Shown piece by piece: positions 45,811-55,971 of a stretch of 64,000 nt of DNA (positions within the stretch are counted from its first letter, which is position 1; the number at the start of each line of letters is the position of its first letter). Under the pieces are notes generated by a model. That model was not told the DNA's origin and ran no database searches. It worked only from the letters and a program-made list of their open reading frames with translations. The position numbers and the translations under genes are program-made. The DNA is from DASRAU01 sp035638075 (GTDB taxonomy: Bacteria > Acidobacteriota > Polarisedimenticolia > Gp22-AA2), in NCBI GenBank assembly GCA_035638075.1, contig DASRAU010000029.1, forward strand, positions 62,001 through 126,000. The letters are read 5' to 3'.

Positions 45811-47808
45811 TCACGGTTCCTCCGCAAGCACCTGCGCGAGCAGGGCGGACAGATCTTCGAGGGTGTACGGCTTCGACAGGACGCCGGCGAAGCCGTGCTC
45901 CCGGTGGTGCGCCAGGATCGGATCGTTCGAATAGCCGCTCGACACGATGGCCCGCGCGCGCGGGTGGCGGGCGCGAATGCGCTCGAACGCCTCGCGTCCT
46001 CCCAGCCCGCCGCGGATCGTCAGGTCGAGGATCACCAGGTCGAAGGGGCGGCCCGCTCCCGCCTCGTCGTCGTACCGCCGGACCGCCTCCCCTCCCTCGG
46101 CGGCCGTCTCGACCTCGTAGCCGAGGTGCTCGAGCAGGTCGCGCAGCAGGTCGCGGATCATCGGCTCGTCGTCCACGACGAGGATGTGGCCGCTGCCGCG
46201 GATGACGCGGTGGCCGGTGTGCTCCCCCGGCTCGTCCGCCGCCTCGCCCGTCGCCGGCAGGTGCACCGTGAAGGTCGCGCCACGTCCCGCTTCCGACTCG
46301 ACGGCGATGTGTCCCTCGTGGCGACGCAGCACCGACCAGGCGGTGGCGAGCCCGAGGCCGCTGCCGCCCTCCTTGGTGGTGAAGTAGGGCTCGAAGATGC
46401 GCGCCAGGTCCGCCGGCGGAATGCCCACCCCCTGGTCGCGGAAGGTGACGCGCACGTAGGGGCCGGGACGGAGCGGCAGGTGATTCGGCCGGGTCAGCCG
46501 CACGTTCTCGGCATTCACCTCGAGGCGCCCGCCGCCCGGCATCGCCTGCATCGCGTTGAGGGTCAGGTTGGCGAACACCTGGCTCACCTGGGTCTCGTCG
46601 ATGGCCGCGTTCCAGAGCCCCGGGACGGTCGTGACGGTGCCCTCCACGGTCGAGCCGCGCAGGTTGAAGTCGACCGTTTCCCGCAGCAGGTCGCCGATCG
46701 CGGCGATCCTCTTCACCGGCGCGCCGCCGCGCGAGAAGGTGAGGAGCCGCGCCGTCAGATCCTGGGCGCGCGCCACGCCCTGCTCGCACGCCTCGAGCTG
46801 GGAGCGCGCCTCGGCGGGGAGGCGCGGGTCCACGCGCGCCAGCGACAGGTGCCCGAGGATGCCGTGCAGCAGGTTGTTGAAGTCGTGCGCCAGTCCGCCG
46901 GCGAGCAGGCCGATCGAGTCGAGCTTCTGCGCCCGCAGCGCCTCGCGCTGCAGCGCATCCTGCTCGGTGACATCGAGGATGAGGCCGCGCAGCGCCGGGC
47001 GCTCCTGGGGCGCCCCGATGGGGCGGATGCTCTGGCGCAGCAGCAGGCAGCGGCCGTCGGCGTGCCGGCCGCGGAACTCGACGAAGTGCGGCCGGCGATC
47101 GAACGAAACCCGGCGCAGGGTCGCGAGGACCTTGTCGCGATCCTCCGGGTGGACGACCTCGAGCCAGAAGCCCGGCTCGTCCACCCAGCGCCGCGCCGGG
47201 TAGCCGAGGATCGCCTCCGCCTTGCGGCTGACGAAGGTGTAGCGCGGTCCCGCGTGGATGTCCGGCTCCGCCTCCCAGACGATGCCGTCGAGGTCCTGCA
47301 CGAGATCGTGGAAGCGCTGCATGCTCTTCGCCAGAGCCCCGTAGGCCTCCTTCATCTCGGTGACGTCGTAGGCGACGCCGATGACGCCGCCGATGAGCCC
47401 GTCCTCGTGGCGGAGCGGCTCGAGGCGCGACTGATAGAGCCGCCCGCCCCACGTCGTCTCGTACGACACCGACTCGCCGCGCAGCGCCCGGATGTGCGCG
47501 GCGATCGGCGGCATCTCACGGTCGTCGGTGCCGAAGAACTGGAAGAGCGTGCGGCCGACCACCTCCCCCGGCTTGAGGCCGAGCGCCTGCAGGGCCGCCC
47601 CGGCCGAGGAGGTGAAGCGCAGCGCGGGGTCGACGGTCCACAGCGCCGCCGGGAACTGCTCGAGCATCATCTGCAGCGCGTCCTTGCTGCGGCCGAGCGC
47701 CTGCTCGGCGGCGCGGCGGCGCGAGGCCGCCCGCCACAGCGCCCAGGCCCCGCCGAGCGCCGCGGCGGCGACGACGATCAGCAGGAACGCGAGAGGCCCG
47801 GGAGCCAT
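45811..47808 (-). CDS. PAS-domain hybrid sensor histidine kinase with receiver
   Basis: 665 aa. One N-terminal membrane helix, then two PAS domains (about 35-150 and 160-290). The kinase core has H-box GLAHDFNNLLHGILGHL and ATPase boxes VFANLTLNAMQAMP, FRDQGVGIPP and GGSGLGLATAW. A C-terminal receiver (about 535-660) has VVDDEP, the phospho-acceptor Asp in VILDLTIRGG and Lys in SKPYT. There is no DNA-binding output domain. The input is probably cytoplasmic because the anchor is short. It sits between the M28 peptidase and the barrel-like protein on the same strand. Confidence 0.9.
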   Translation of the reverse strand: MAPGPLAFLLIVVAAAALGGAWALWRAASRRRAAEQALGRSKDALQMMLEQFPAALWTVDPALRFTSSAGAALQALGLKPGEVVGRTLFQFFGTDDREMPPIAAHIRALRGESVSYETTWGGRLYQSRLEPLRHEDGLIGGVIGVAYDVTEMKEAYGALAKSMQRFHDLVQDLDGIVWEAEPDIHAGPRYTFVSRKAEAILGYPARRWVDEPGFWLEVVHPEDRDKVLATLRRVSFDRRPHFVEFRGRHADGRCLLLRQSIRPIGAPQERPALRGLILDVTEQDALQREALRAQKLDSIGLLAGGLAHDFNNLLHGILGHLSLARVDPRLPAEARSQLEACEQGVARAQDLTARLLTFSRGGAPVKRIAAIGDLLRETVDFNLRGSTVEGTVTTVPGLWNAAIDETQVSQVFANLTLNAMQAMPGGGRLEVNAENVRLTRPNHLPLRPGPYVRVTFRDQGVGIPPADLARIFEPYFTTKEGGSGLGLATAWSVLRRHEGHIAVESEAGRGATFTVHLPATGEAADEPGEHTGHRVIRGSGHILVVDDEPMIRDLLRDLLEHLGYEVETAAEGGEAVRRYDDEAGAGRPFDLVILDLTIRGGLGGREAFERIRARHPRARAIVSSGYSNDPILAHHREHGFAGVLSKPYTLEDLSALLAQVLAEEP

Positions 47809-47815
47809 TTCGATC

Positions 47816-49024
47816 TCAGTGGTGGTGCTCGTGCCCGGGCATCGCGGCCGCGGACCCGAAGCCGAAGCGCAGGTAGACCCAGAGCGAGATGGGCCGCTCG
47901 CCGTAGACGTCGTCGAGCCGCTCGTCGAAGCGGTAGCCGGCGACCGCGACCCCCGCCGAGGTCTTCGCCTCGCGCAGCAGCGGCAAGGTGTAAGCGTAGC
48001 CGAGCGTCAGCTCCTCGACGTGCGTGCGGGCCGGCTCGACGGTCTCGGGGCGCTGGATCTTGTTGGTCAGCTCGTAGAGATCGCGGTCCACCTGCTCGAT
48101 ACGGCCGTACACGTCGTGGCGCGAGCGGAAGTGCACCGTCGCCTCGGCGATGTGTCCCCACTCCTCCTGATCCTCGGGGAGGAGATTGCGGCCGCTGGCG
48201 GCGAGGACGCCGAACGAGCCGTCGGAGCCGAGGCCCTTCTGCCAGGAAATCGAGGCGGTCTGGCGCGTCTGGTTCCCCGCTTCGATGGCCTCGGGCTCCT
48301 CGCGCCGGCAGGCGGAGACCTGGAACGACAGGCCGGTTCCCGGGTTCACGGTGATTCTCCCGGCATAGGAATCGAGCGCTCCCTGGTCGAGATCCCAGCG
48401 ATTCTCGTCCGGTTCGGCCCCGTGGAACAACGAAGTGTCCACGGTGACGAAGCGCGTCCCCCAGAGGGCCGTGACCACGTCATCGGAGATGTGGGTGGAG
48501 TCGAGATTGTGGTGCGACAGCGGCGCCATCGGGATGGCCGACGACGACAACCGGTGCGGAAAGGCGACCGGGCCCACCGCGGGCTCGCCGCGCAGCGCCG
48601 CCGAGAGCAGCAGCCGGCTCCCCTTCGGCAGCGGCCGCTCGAATTCAATCTGAAGCTGCACGAACAGGTCGTGCGCGTGCTGCCGGTCGATGAGCAGGTT
48701 CCCCTGGTAGGTCTCGCCGCGCTGGAACAGGAGCGGGCTCCCCTCGAGCGGCACGGTCGCCGGCTCGAGCGAGAACATGCCACGCAGCCCCATGCGCCAG
48801 GCGCCGAGCGGCCGATCACCGCCGGCCATGAAGTGGTTGATCGATTCGAAGACCCGTGCGCCCGAGTCCCCTCCCTGCCGGTTGGAGTCGAGGTACGCGT
48901 ACCCGTGCCAGAAGAATGTCCAGCGATCGGCGGCCGACGGCCCGGCGGCGGAGGCCGAGGCTACGCCGGTGGTGACCATGAAGGCCGCGGCGAAAGCGGC
49001 GGTGCGGGGGTAAAATCGGCGCAT
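47816..49024 (-). CDS. Outer-membrane-type beta protein of unknown function
   Basis: 402 aa. Signal peptide ending ASASA, mature part rich in alternating strands with aromatic turns: WTFFWHGYAYLDSNRQGG, GRITVNPGTGLSFQVSACRREE and SLWVYLRFGFG near the end, typical of a barrel. It contains several His-rich patches (IDRQHAHDL, PMAPLSHHNLDSTHISDD) and ends GHEHHH, which could bind metal. I do not recognise a named family. The upstream neighbour, divergent, is the rhodanese-like selenoprotein; the kinase starts 7 nt after its stop. Confidence 0.6.
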   Translation of the reverse strand: MRRFYPRTAAFAAAFMVTTGVASASAAGPSAADRWTFFWHGYAYLDSNRQGGDSGARVFESINHFMAGGDRPLGAWRMGLRGMFSLEPATVPLEGSPLLFQRGETYQGNLLIDRQHAHDLFVQLQIEFERPLPKGSRLLLSAALRGEPAVGPVAFPHRLSSSAIPMAPLSHHNLDSTHISDDVVTALWGTRFVTVDTSLFHGAEPDENRWDLDQGALDSYAGRITVNPGTGLSFQVSACRREEPEAIEAGNQTRQTASISWQKGLGSDGSFGVLAASGRNLLPEDQEEWGHIAEATVHFRSRHDVYGRIEQVDRDLYELTNKIQRPETVEPARTHVEELTLGYAYTLPLLREAKTSAGVAVAGYRFDERLDDVYGERPISLWVYLRFGFGSAAAMPGHEHHH

Positions 49025-49073
49025 CCGTCCGGCGCGCCGGGCGCCGGACCGCGAAGGAAAGGAGCCCTCGTCC

Positions 49074-49517
49074 ATGCCGATCTCCCGCAGGTCCGCCATC
49101 GCCTCGACCGCGGCGCTCGCCTTCCTCCCTGCCGTCGTGCTGGCGGCGGACAAGAAGAAGTCAGAAGAAGGGATGCCCGAATCGGAGCCGTTCGGGCGCT
49201 TCACCGTCGATCAGGTGGCGCGGCGGTTGGGGCAGCCGAACGTGCATGTCTATGACGGCAACAGTGACGAAACCTATCACGAAGCCCACGTCCCGGGCGC
49301 GGTCCGGCTGTACAGCAAGACCATGAAGCCCACCGACCTGCCGGCCCAAAAGGACGCCACGCTCATCTTCTATTGCCACAACCTGCTTTGAATGGAGTGC
49401 CACAAGGCGGCCCGGCGGGCCGTCGAGTTCGGCTACAAGGACGTCTTCATCATGCCCGACGGCATCGACGGCTGGGTGAGCGCCGGCCAGAAGGCCAGCA
49501 AGGGAGACGACAAGTAG
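49074..49517 (+). CDS. Exported rhodanese-like selenoprotein
   Basis: 147 aa if TGA at 49389-49391 is selenocysteine (residue 106). A signal peptide with paired arginines (MPISRRSAIASTAALAFLPAVVLA) sends it to the periplasm. A single rhodanese domain follows: VHVYDGNSDETYHEAHVPGAV, then FYCHNLL-U-MECHKAARRAVEFGYKDVFIMPDGIDGWVSAG. Ordinary homologs have YCxxxxC with the catalytic cysteine where Sec106 falls. Cys109 gives a UxxC pair and Cys101 lies 5 residues before. AAGGAG lies 9 nt before the ATG. The frame runs to a TAG at 49515. A hairpin with bacterial SECIS geometry follows the TGA. Likely role: sulfur or selenium transfer, or thiol redox, in the envelope. Confidence 0.83.
49406..49424 (+). 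promoter_or_regulatory. Candidate bacterial SECIS hairpin for the rhodanese-like gene
   Basis: GGCGGCCC (49406-49413), loop GGC (49414-49416), GGGCCGUC (49417-49424). Eight pairs, seven Watson-Crick and one G-U. The loop begins with G, 23 nt after the TGA, the same place as the loop G in the thioredoxin-like gene (24 nt) and close to the loop G of the fdhF element. Confidence 0.7.
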
Positions 49518-49557
49518 CGCCGCTTCGTCCGATGCCGCCGGCCTGCCCGGCGCGGTC

Positions 49558-50859
49558 TCAGGCGATCGGTTCGATGCGGATGTCGAGACGGGCGTGGGCG
49601 GCCCGCAGCGCGGCTTCGGCTTCGGCCGGTGTGTCGGCGCGGGCGAAGACGAACCCGAGGTAGGCGGAGCCTTCCGGCAGCGCCTCGACCGGCTGGCCGA
49701 TGGTCGCGGTGATGGTGATCTCCTCGACTCCCGGCACCGCGCGCGCCTCGTCCAGTCCGCCGACCGCGACCAGGCGGCCGGAGCGCGGGATCGGCAGCAT
49801 CATCACGGCGGCGGGACGCCGCTCGCGCTCCACCGAGTCGATGTCGCGGCCGAGCGCGTGCATCAGCACGACCTGCTCGAGCGACAGGCCCGAGCCGAAG
49901 CGCAGCACCCGGGCGCACAGGCCGCCGATGGAGCGCGCCGCCAGCTCGATGAGCCACGGCGCCCCTCCCGGCTGCAGGCGCAGCTCGGCGTGCACCGGCC
50001 CCTCGACGAGTCCGAGCGCCTTCGCCCCGGCCGCGACCGTCGCCTCGATCGCTTTCTGGTCGGAGGCTCCCAGGCGCGACGGCGTCACGTAGATCGTCTC
50101 CTCGAAGTACGGTCCGGTGAGCGCGTCCGGCTTGTCGAAGATGGCCAGCGTGCGGAGGCTCCCCTTCGACACGATCCCTTCGAGCGCCACCTCCTGCCCG
50201 TCGACGTATTCCTCGACCAGGATGCCGATGCGCGTTTCGGCCTTGGTCTTCTCGATCACGTCGGGGCGCTGGTAGAGGGCCTCGATGCGCCGGAACGCCG
50301 CGGCGTACTGGGTCACGTCGTCGGCCCGGATGACGCCGCGGCTGGCGGAGAGCGCCAGCGGCTTGAGCACGCAGGGATAGCGCCCCGCTTCCGCGTCGGC
50401 GCGCAGCGCCTCGTCCGTGGGCGACGGCACGCACGAGGCCACGCGCGCCCGGGGCGTGCGCACCTCCAGAGCCTGCAGCCGGCCGCGCAGGCGGTCCTTG
50501 CGGCGCGCCGCGATGGCGGCGTCGAACGGATTGTGCGGCAGGCCGAGCAGCTCCGACGCCCGCGCCGCGATGACGGCGGTCCGGTCGTCGGTCGGGATGA
50601 CGGCGGCGAGCGGCCGGCCCTTGGCGAACCAGGCGATGCGCCGCGCCGCGGCCGCGTCATCGCCCATCTCGAGCGTCATGGTGCGGCCGGGCGTGATGTC
50701 CTCGAGCGCCTGCGGCTGATCCGATCCGACGATCGCCTCGACGCCGAGATGATCGGCCGCCGCCAGGAAGTCGGCCGCCTTGTAGGTGTTCGTGGGCAGA
50801 AGGAGCAGCACGCGTGGGCGCTGCTCGACGGTGGTCCCCTGCCCTGTTCCAGAGTTCAT
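49558..50859 (-). CDS. ATP-grasp carboxylate-amine ligase-like enzyme
   Basis: 433 aa. N-terminal preATP-grasp fold (RVLLLLPTNTYKAADFLAAADHLGV). ATP-grasp lysine and loop in YPCVLKPLALSASRGVIRADD, Mg ligands in VEEYVDGQEVALEGIV and LRLQPGGAPWLIELAARSIGG. It ends with a BacD/biotin-carboxylase-like C-terminal domain (GSAYLGFVFARADTPAEAEAAL). It would couple ATP hydrolysis to ligation of an acid with an amine, as in dipeptide ligases. The substrates are unknown, and no biosynthetic partner is adjacent. It follows citrate synthase by 52 nt. Confidence 0.82.
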   Translation of the reverse strand: MNSGTGQGTTVEQRPRVLLLLPTNTYKAADFLAAADHLGVEAIVGSDQPQALEDITPGRTMTLEMGDDAAAARRIAWFAKGRPLAAVIPTDDRTAVIAARASELLGLPHNPFDAAIAARRKDRLRGRLQALEVRTPRARVASCVPSPTDEALRADAEAGRYPCVLKPLALSASRGVIRADDVTQYAAAFRRIEALYQRPDVIEKTKAETRIGILVEEYVDGQEVALEGIVSKGSLRTLAIFDKPDALTGPYFEETIYVTPSRLGASDQKAIEATVAAGAKALGLVEGPVHAELRLQPGGAPWLIELAARSIGGLCARVLRFGSGLSLEQVVLMHALGRDIDSVERERRPAAVMMLPIPRSGRLVAVGGLDEARAVPGVEEITITATIGQPVEALPEGSAYLGFVFARADTPAEAEAALRAAHARLDIRIEPIA

Positions 50860-50911
50860 GTCGGGATGCTTTCCTGGTCGCGCGGCAAGCGCCGCGCGGG
50901 GACCCGCTTCG

Positions 50912-52348
<1,437 letters not shown>

Positions 52349-52471
52349 CTCGTCCCTCATGAGCCGGATGCTGTGTGAACCACTGAAGGATAACCCATCG
52401 AGCCGCCCCGGGGGTATGCCTTCTCGGCAAACTTGAGGTGACGAAGCGCGCGAGTCAACCCCGGGAGCCGC

Positions 52472-53437
52472 TCAACCTCTTTTTGATCCGGGTCTTTCTG
52501 GTTCCGGCCCTTTTGCTTCCGATCGAAGGCGGCGGATGAGGGTGCTGATGTCCTCCGGCAGGGGGGACTCGAAGCTGACCCGCTGGTTCGTCAGGGGGTG
52601 GATGAAGGCCAGCCGCAGGGCGTGCAGGGCGGTGCGGCGGATGTGGTAGGAGGGCCTGCCGTACCGGTGGTCCCCGACGAGCGGGTGGCCGGCCTCGGCG
52701 AAATGGACGCGGATCTGGTTCTTGCGGCCGGTCCGGAGGCGCACGTTGACCACCGTGGCGTTGGGCAGCCGCTCGGCCACCTCGTATTCGGTGATCGCCT
52801 CCCTTCCCCGGTCGGGACGGCGGGTCGAACGCACCTTCAGGTCCCTGGGGCTCTCGACCACCCGGCTCTCGAAGCGGCCCTTCTCCTCCTCGACCGTCCC
52901 CTCGACCACCGCGACATAGCGGCGCTCGAGCGAGCGGTCGGCGAACTGCTCTTTGAGAGCGCCGAGCGCCGGGCCGGTCCGGGCGAACAGGAGCAGCCCC
53001 GAGGTGTCCCGGTCGAGCCGGTGCACCGGGAAGACCTGCGCGTTGCGGACGCCCCTCCCCCGCTCGTTCTCGAGCAGGCGGTCGAGCAGGCTGTCCTCCG
53101 AGCGCAGGTGGGTCGGGACCGACAGCACTTCCGGTCCCTTGTCGATGACGATGAGGGCATCGTCGCGGTGCAGGATGTCGTAGCCGCGGCCGGGGCGCTC
53201 GACCGGCTTCGCGTGGTAGCGGCGCCCCTCCTCCCAGGCGACCTCGAAACGGTCCCCGGGCCTGAGGCGGCGGGCGTAGTCGCCGGAGCGGACGGCCGGG
53301 GGCGCGGCCGAGCGCACCGAGCCGGCGTCGATGAGACCGCGGGCCTGGGCGTGGCTGACGCTCAAGCGATCGTGAAGGAGCGCCTGGAGGGTCCGGCCGG
53401 CGTCGGCCGGACCCGCTTCGACGGTGACCCGCTTCAT
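52472..53437 (-). CDS. RluA-family pseudouridine synthase
   Basis: 321 aa. N-terminal S4-like domain (LSVSHAQARGLIDAGSVR), then the catalytic domain with VHRLDRDTSGLLLFAR (Asp nucleophile), LRTGRKNQIRVHFAEAGHPLVGDHRYG and LHALRLAFIHP. It isomerises uridines in 23S rRNA or tRNA (RluC/RluD-like); the exact target cannot be read. The gap of 111 bp before citrate synthase holds no clear promoter. The upstream neighbour is the STAS protein. Confidence 0.9.
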   Translation of the reverse strand: MKRVTVEAGPADAGRTLQALLHDRLSVSHAQARGLIDAGSVRSAAPPAVRSGDYARRLRPGDRFEVAWEEGRRYHAKPVERPGRGYDILHRDDALIVIDKGPEVLSVPTHLRSEDSLLDRLLENERGRGVRNAQVFPVHRLDRDTSGLLLFARTGPALGALKEQFADRSLERRYVAVVEGTVEEEKGRFESRVVESPRDLKVRSTRRPDRGREAITEYEVAERLPNATVVNVRLRTGRKNQIRVHFAEAGHPLVGDHRYGRPSYHIRRTALHALRLAFIHPLTNQRVSFESPLPEDISTLIRRLRSEAKGPEPERPGSKRG

Positions 53438-53477
53438 CCCTGTGGAAGAGCTTGCCGGCGGAGCCGCCGGCGGGGGG

Positions 53478-53813
53478 TCAGAAGGAGGCGACTGCCTTGG
53501 CCTCGTTGTCGAAGATCTCGAACACGAGGTGCAGCGACACGATCGACATGACCTTGTAGACCGACTCGCTCGGCATCACGATCTTCGCGTTCCCGCCCTT
53601 GGCCGCGGCGCGCTTCTTCACCGCCACCAGCTCTCCGAGCCCGGCCGAATCGACGTAGTCCACGCCCTGCATCTGCAGGACGATGTTGTTGTTCCCACGG
53701 TCGAGCTCGTCCTGGACCGCTTTGCGCAACTCGAGGTCCCCGGCCCCCAGGGTGATCCTCCCCTTCAGGTCGAGCACCCGCACTTTCCCTGAATCCCTCG
53801 CGCTGATCTTCAT
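53478..53813 (-). CDS. STAS-domain anti-sigma factor antagonist
   Basis: 111 aa, a single STAS domain similar to SpoIIAA/RsbV. LDLKGRITLGAGDLELRKAVQDEL, then MQGVDYVDSAGLGELVAVKKRA, where Ser in DSAGLGEL is the residue phosphorylated by an anti-sigma kinase. Such proteins release sigma factors by partner switching. No kinase of the RsbW type or sigma factor is adjacent, so the partner lies elsewhere. About 40 nt separate it from the RluA gene, and it is divergent from the large secreted protein. Confidence 0.87.
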   Translation of the reverse strand: MKISARDSGKVRVLDLKGRITLGAGDLELRKAVQDELDRGNNNIVLQMQGVDYVDSAGLGELVAVKKRAAAKGGNAKIVMPSESVYKVMSIVSLHLVFEIFDNEAKAVASF

Positions 53814-53907
53814 GTTTCTCCCTGTTCCCGTGGCCCCCGGACACCCGGCTGGCCGCCGATGATGTCATAGCGCGAGGGAAGATGCCAAGCCGGACCGGGG
53901 AATGGCG

Positions 53908-53937
53908 TTGACACCTCTCGGCACCATGGGGCATAAG
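53908..53937 (+). promoter_or_regulatory. Sigma70-type promoter for the modular secreted protein
   Basis: Perfect TTGACA (53908-53913), 18-bp spacer, CATAAG (53932-53937; four of six matches). Transcription would begin near 53945. This favours the ATG at 54028, which directly precedes a signal peptide, over the ATG at 53902, which lies upstream of the promoter. Confidence 0.5.
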
Positions 53938-54027
53938 TCCCAGCGGATTTCGATTGTTCGCACCCTCGCCCGCGATGGAGGGCCCCTCTTGGCCGACGAG
54001 ACGCGTTCCCCCGGGCGGTCCCACTGC

Positions 54028-55968
54028 ATGCTTCTCGTCTTCCTCGTGTTCCTGCTCACGGTCGCAACGGCGCCGCGCCCGGCATGGGCCGATGACATCA
54101 CCCTGACGCTGAATCACGGCGCTGCGCCGGGCGAGAGCCTGCAGACCTGGAGCGGCGGGACGTCCCCCTACCAGCTGCACCGGTCCGATCAACCGCAGGG
54201 GATCGTCGCCCCGGCGCACCTGGTCGGCACGACGAATTCGGGCGGCACGGGCCTCGCGGATGCGACGGCGCCTCCGGCCGGCTCCGCCTTCTTCTACGCC
54301 GCCGTCACGGGCACGTGTGGTGATTCGATTCTCGACCTGAACGAGACCTGCGACGACGGCGGGACGGCGCCGGGAGACGGCTGCTCCGCCGTCTGCCAGA
54401 TCGAATCGGCGGCGTCGCTGTCGATCTCGCCGGGATCCGATGCGTTCGGCAACGCGCTGGTCGGGACGCCGACCGCCCCCCGGACGTTCCAGGTCAAGAA
54501 CCAGGGGCAGGGCACGACCGGGTCACTCTCGATGGGCCTCGTCTCCGGCGACACGGCGGATTTTCAGCTCCTCGCGCCCATCGCCGGCGACTGCACCGGC
54601 GCGGCGCTCACCGGCGGCGCCTCGTGCAACGTCCGGGTGCGGTTCGCGCCGACGACGGCCGGGGCGAAGGGAGCGACGCTGCGGGCTTCGGCGACGCCCG
54701 GCGGCGCGCCGCAGTCCTCCCTTTCAGGGGTCGGCAAGTGGCCGCTGACGATCGACGTGAGCGGGACCGGGTCGGTGACGCGCGATGGGTCGCCCGTCTG
54801 CGTCGGAACGTGCCCTGAGACGACCGGCTACGACAACGGCGCCATGGTCGATCTCGCGGCGGCGACCGCGAACGGCAGCAATTCCTACTTCAGCGGCTGG
54901 AGCGGCGCCTGCGCCGGCTCGCAACACGACTGCACCGTCGCGATGACCCAGCCCCGATCGGTCGATGCCACGTTCCGATCGATGACCAACAACCTGGCGT
55001 TCGTCACCGCCGCGGCGGTGTCCACCACGCTCGGGAGCGCCGGCGCCTACGATGCGCAGTGCAACACGATGGCGACCGCGGCCGGGCTCAACAACGTCAC
55101 GAACAACGCCTACGTCTCCTGGATCTCCCTGCCGGGCAGCCTGGCCCAGTCGCGCATCGGCGTGAGCGCGCAGGGGTGGGTGCGCGTCGATGGAAAGCCC
55201 TTCGCGACGACCCTCTCGAGCCTCCTGACCAGTGGAACCGTTTACAACCCGCTCCGGCTGGACGAGAACGGCGTGGATGTCGGCAGCCGCCCGGTGATGA
55301 CCTCGACGAGCAACGCGGGGTCGGCGACGACGGACAACTGCTTCACCTACACGAGCAACGCCGCCACCGTCTTCAAGACCACCGGCGACGCGGCCAGCGG
55401 GTCGGGCGGCTGGAGCCTCCAGTCGGTCACCCCGTGCTCGCAGACGGCCTCGATCTTCTGTCTCATGAAGACGAAAAGCGCGGTGCTCACGGTGACGCCC
55501 GAGAGCGGCAAGCGCATCTACCTCAGCGGCAACTTCACGCCGGCGGTCGGCGCCTCCCCCGACCTGCGCTGCTCACTCGACAAGCCCGCGAGCATCGCCG
55601 GCACCGTGAAGGCCTTCGTGGCGAAGAACGGCACGACCGCCGCATCGGTCGTGAGCGCCGCACAGCGCTACATCCGCCTGGACGGGACGTTCATCGGCAC
55701 CGGCGCCGACCTCGCGGCGGGTCACAGGATCAGCAGCGGGATGTGGGAGCTCGGGACCGGCGCCTACGCCGGCGACGGCCAGCTCATCTGGACCGGCGCG
55801 GCGACGCCGGCCACGGCCGGCACCTCCGCCAGTACCTGCACCAACTGGACGTCGACCATTCCCACGGCGGCCGTGGGTCGCGCCGCCTCGAGCGACACGG
55901 CCTGGTGGAATGCCAGCACTTCGTCGTGTGCGTCCACCCAGACGCGCCTGTACTGCGTCGAGCAGTAG
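54028..55968 (+). CDS. Modular secreted protein with DUF4215 repeat and divergent beta domains
   Basis: 646 aa from the ATG at 54028. Signal peptide LLVFLVFLLTVATAPRPAWA, then about 60 residues resembling a fibronectin-like spacer. Then a myxococcus-type Cys-rich DUF4215 repeat (CGDSILDLNETCDDGG...CSAVC). A choice-of-anchor domain (QVKNQGQGTTGSLSM) and an InlB-like divergent repeat (GWSGACAGSQHDCTVAMTQPRSVDATF) follow. The C-terminal 300 residues contain two related blocks (AYDAQCNTMATAAGL and SPDLRCSLDKPASIAG) of DUF1554-like type with conserved Cys. Probably a cell-surface or extracellular protein; no enzyme motif. Confidence 0.75.
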   Translation: MLLVFLVFLLTVATAPRPAWADDITLTLNHGAAPGESLQTWSGGTSPYQLHRSDQPQGIVAPAHLVGTTNSGGTGLADATAPPAGSAFFYAAVTGTCGDSILDLNETCDDGGTAPGDGCSAVCQIESAASLSISPGSDAFGNALVGTPTAPRTFQVKNQGQGTTGSLSMGLVSGDTADFQLLAPIAGDCTGAALTGGASCNVRVRFAPTTAGAKGATLRASATPGGAPQSSLSGVGKWPLTIDVSGTGSVTRDGSPVCVGTCPETTGYDNGAMVDLAAATANGSNSYFSGWSGACAGSQHDCTVAMTQPRSVDATFRSMTNNLAFVTAAAVSTTLGSAGAYDAQCNTMATAAGLNNVTNNAYVSWISLPGSLAQSRIGVSAQGWVRVDGKPFATTLSSLLTSGTVYNPLRLDENGVDVGSRPVMTSTSNAGSATTDNCFTYTSNAATVFKTTGDAASGSGGWSLQSVTPCSQTASIFCLMKTKSAVLTVTPESGKRIYLSGNFTPAVGASPDLRCSLDKPASIAGTVKAFVAKNGTTAASVVSAAQRYIRLDGTFIGTGADLAAGHRISSGMWELGTGAYAGDGQLIWTGAATPATAGTSASTCTNWTSTIPTAAVGRAASSDTAWWNASTSSCASTQTRLYCVEQ

Positions 55969-55971
55969 GAG

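Noticed and set aside
49074..49391. Reading the rhodanese-like gene as truncated at residue 105
   Set aside because: The frame continues for 41 codons of normal rhodanese sequence, with a SECIS-like hairpin at the right spacing.
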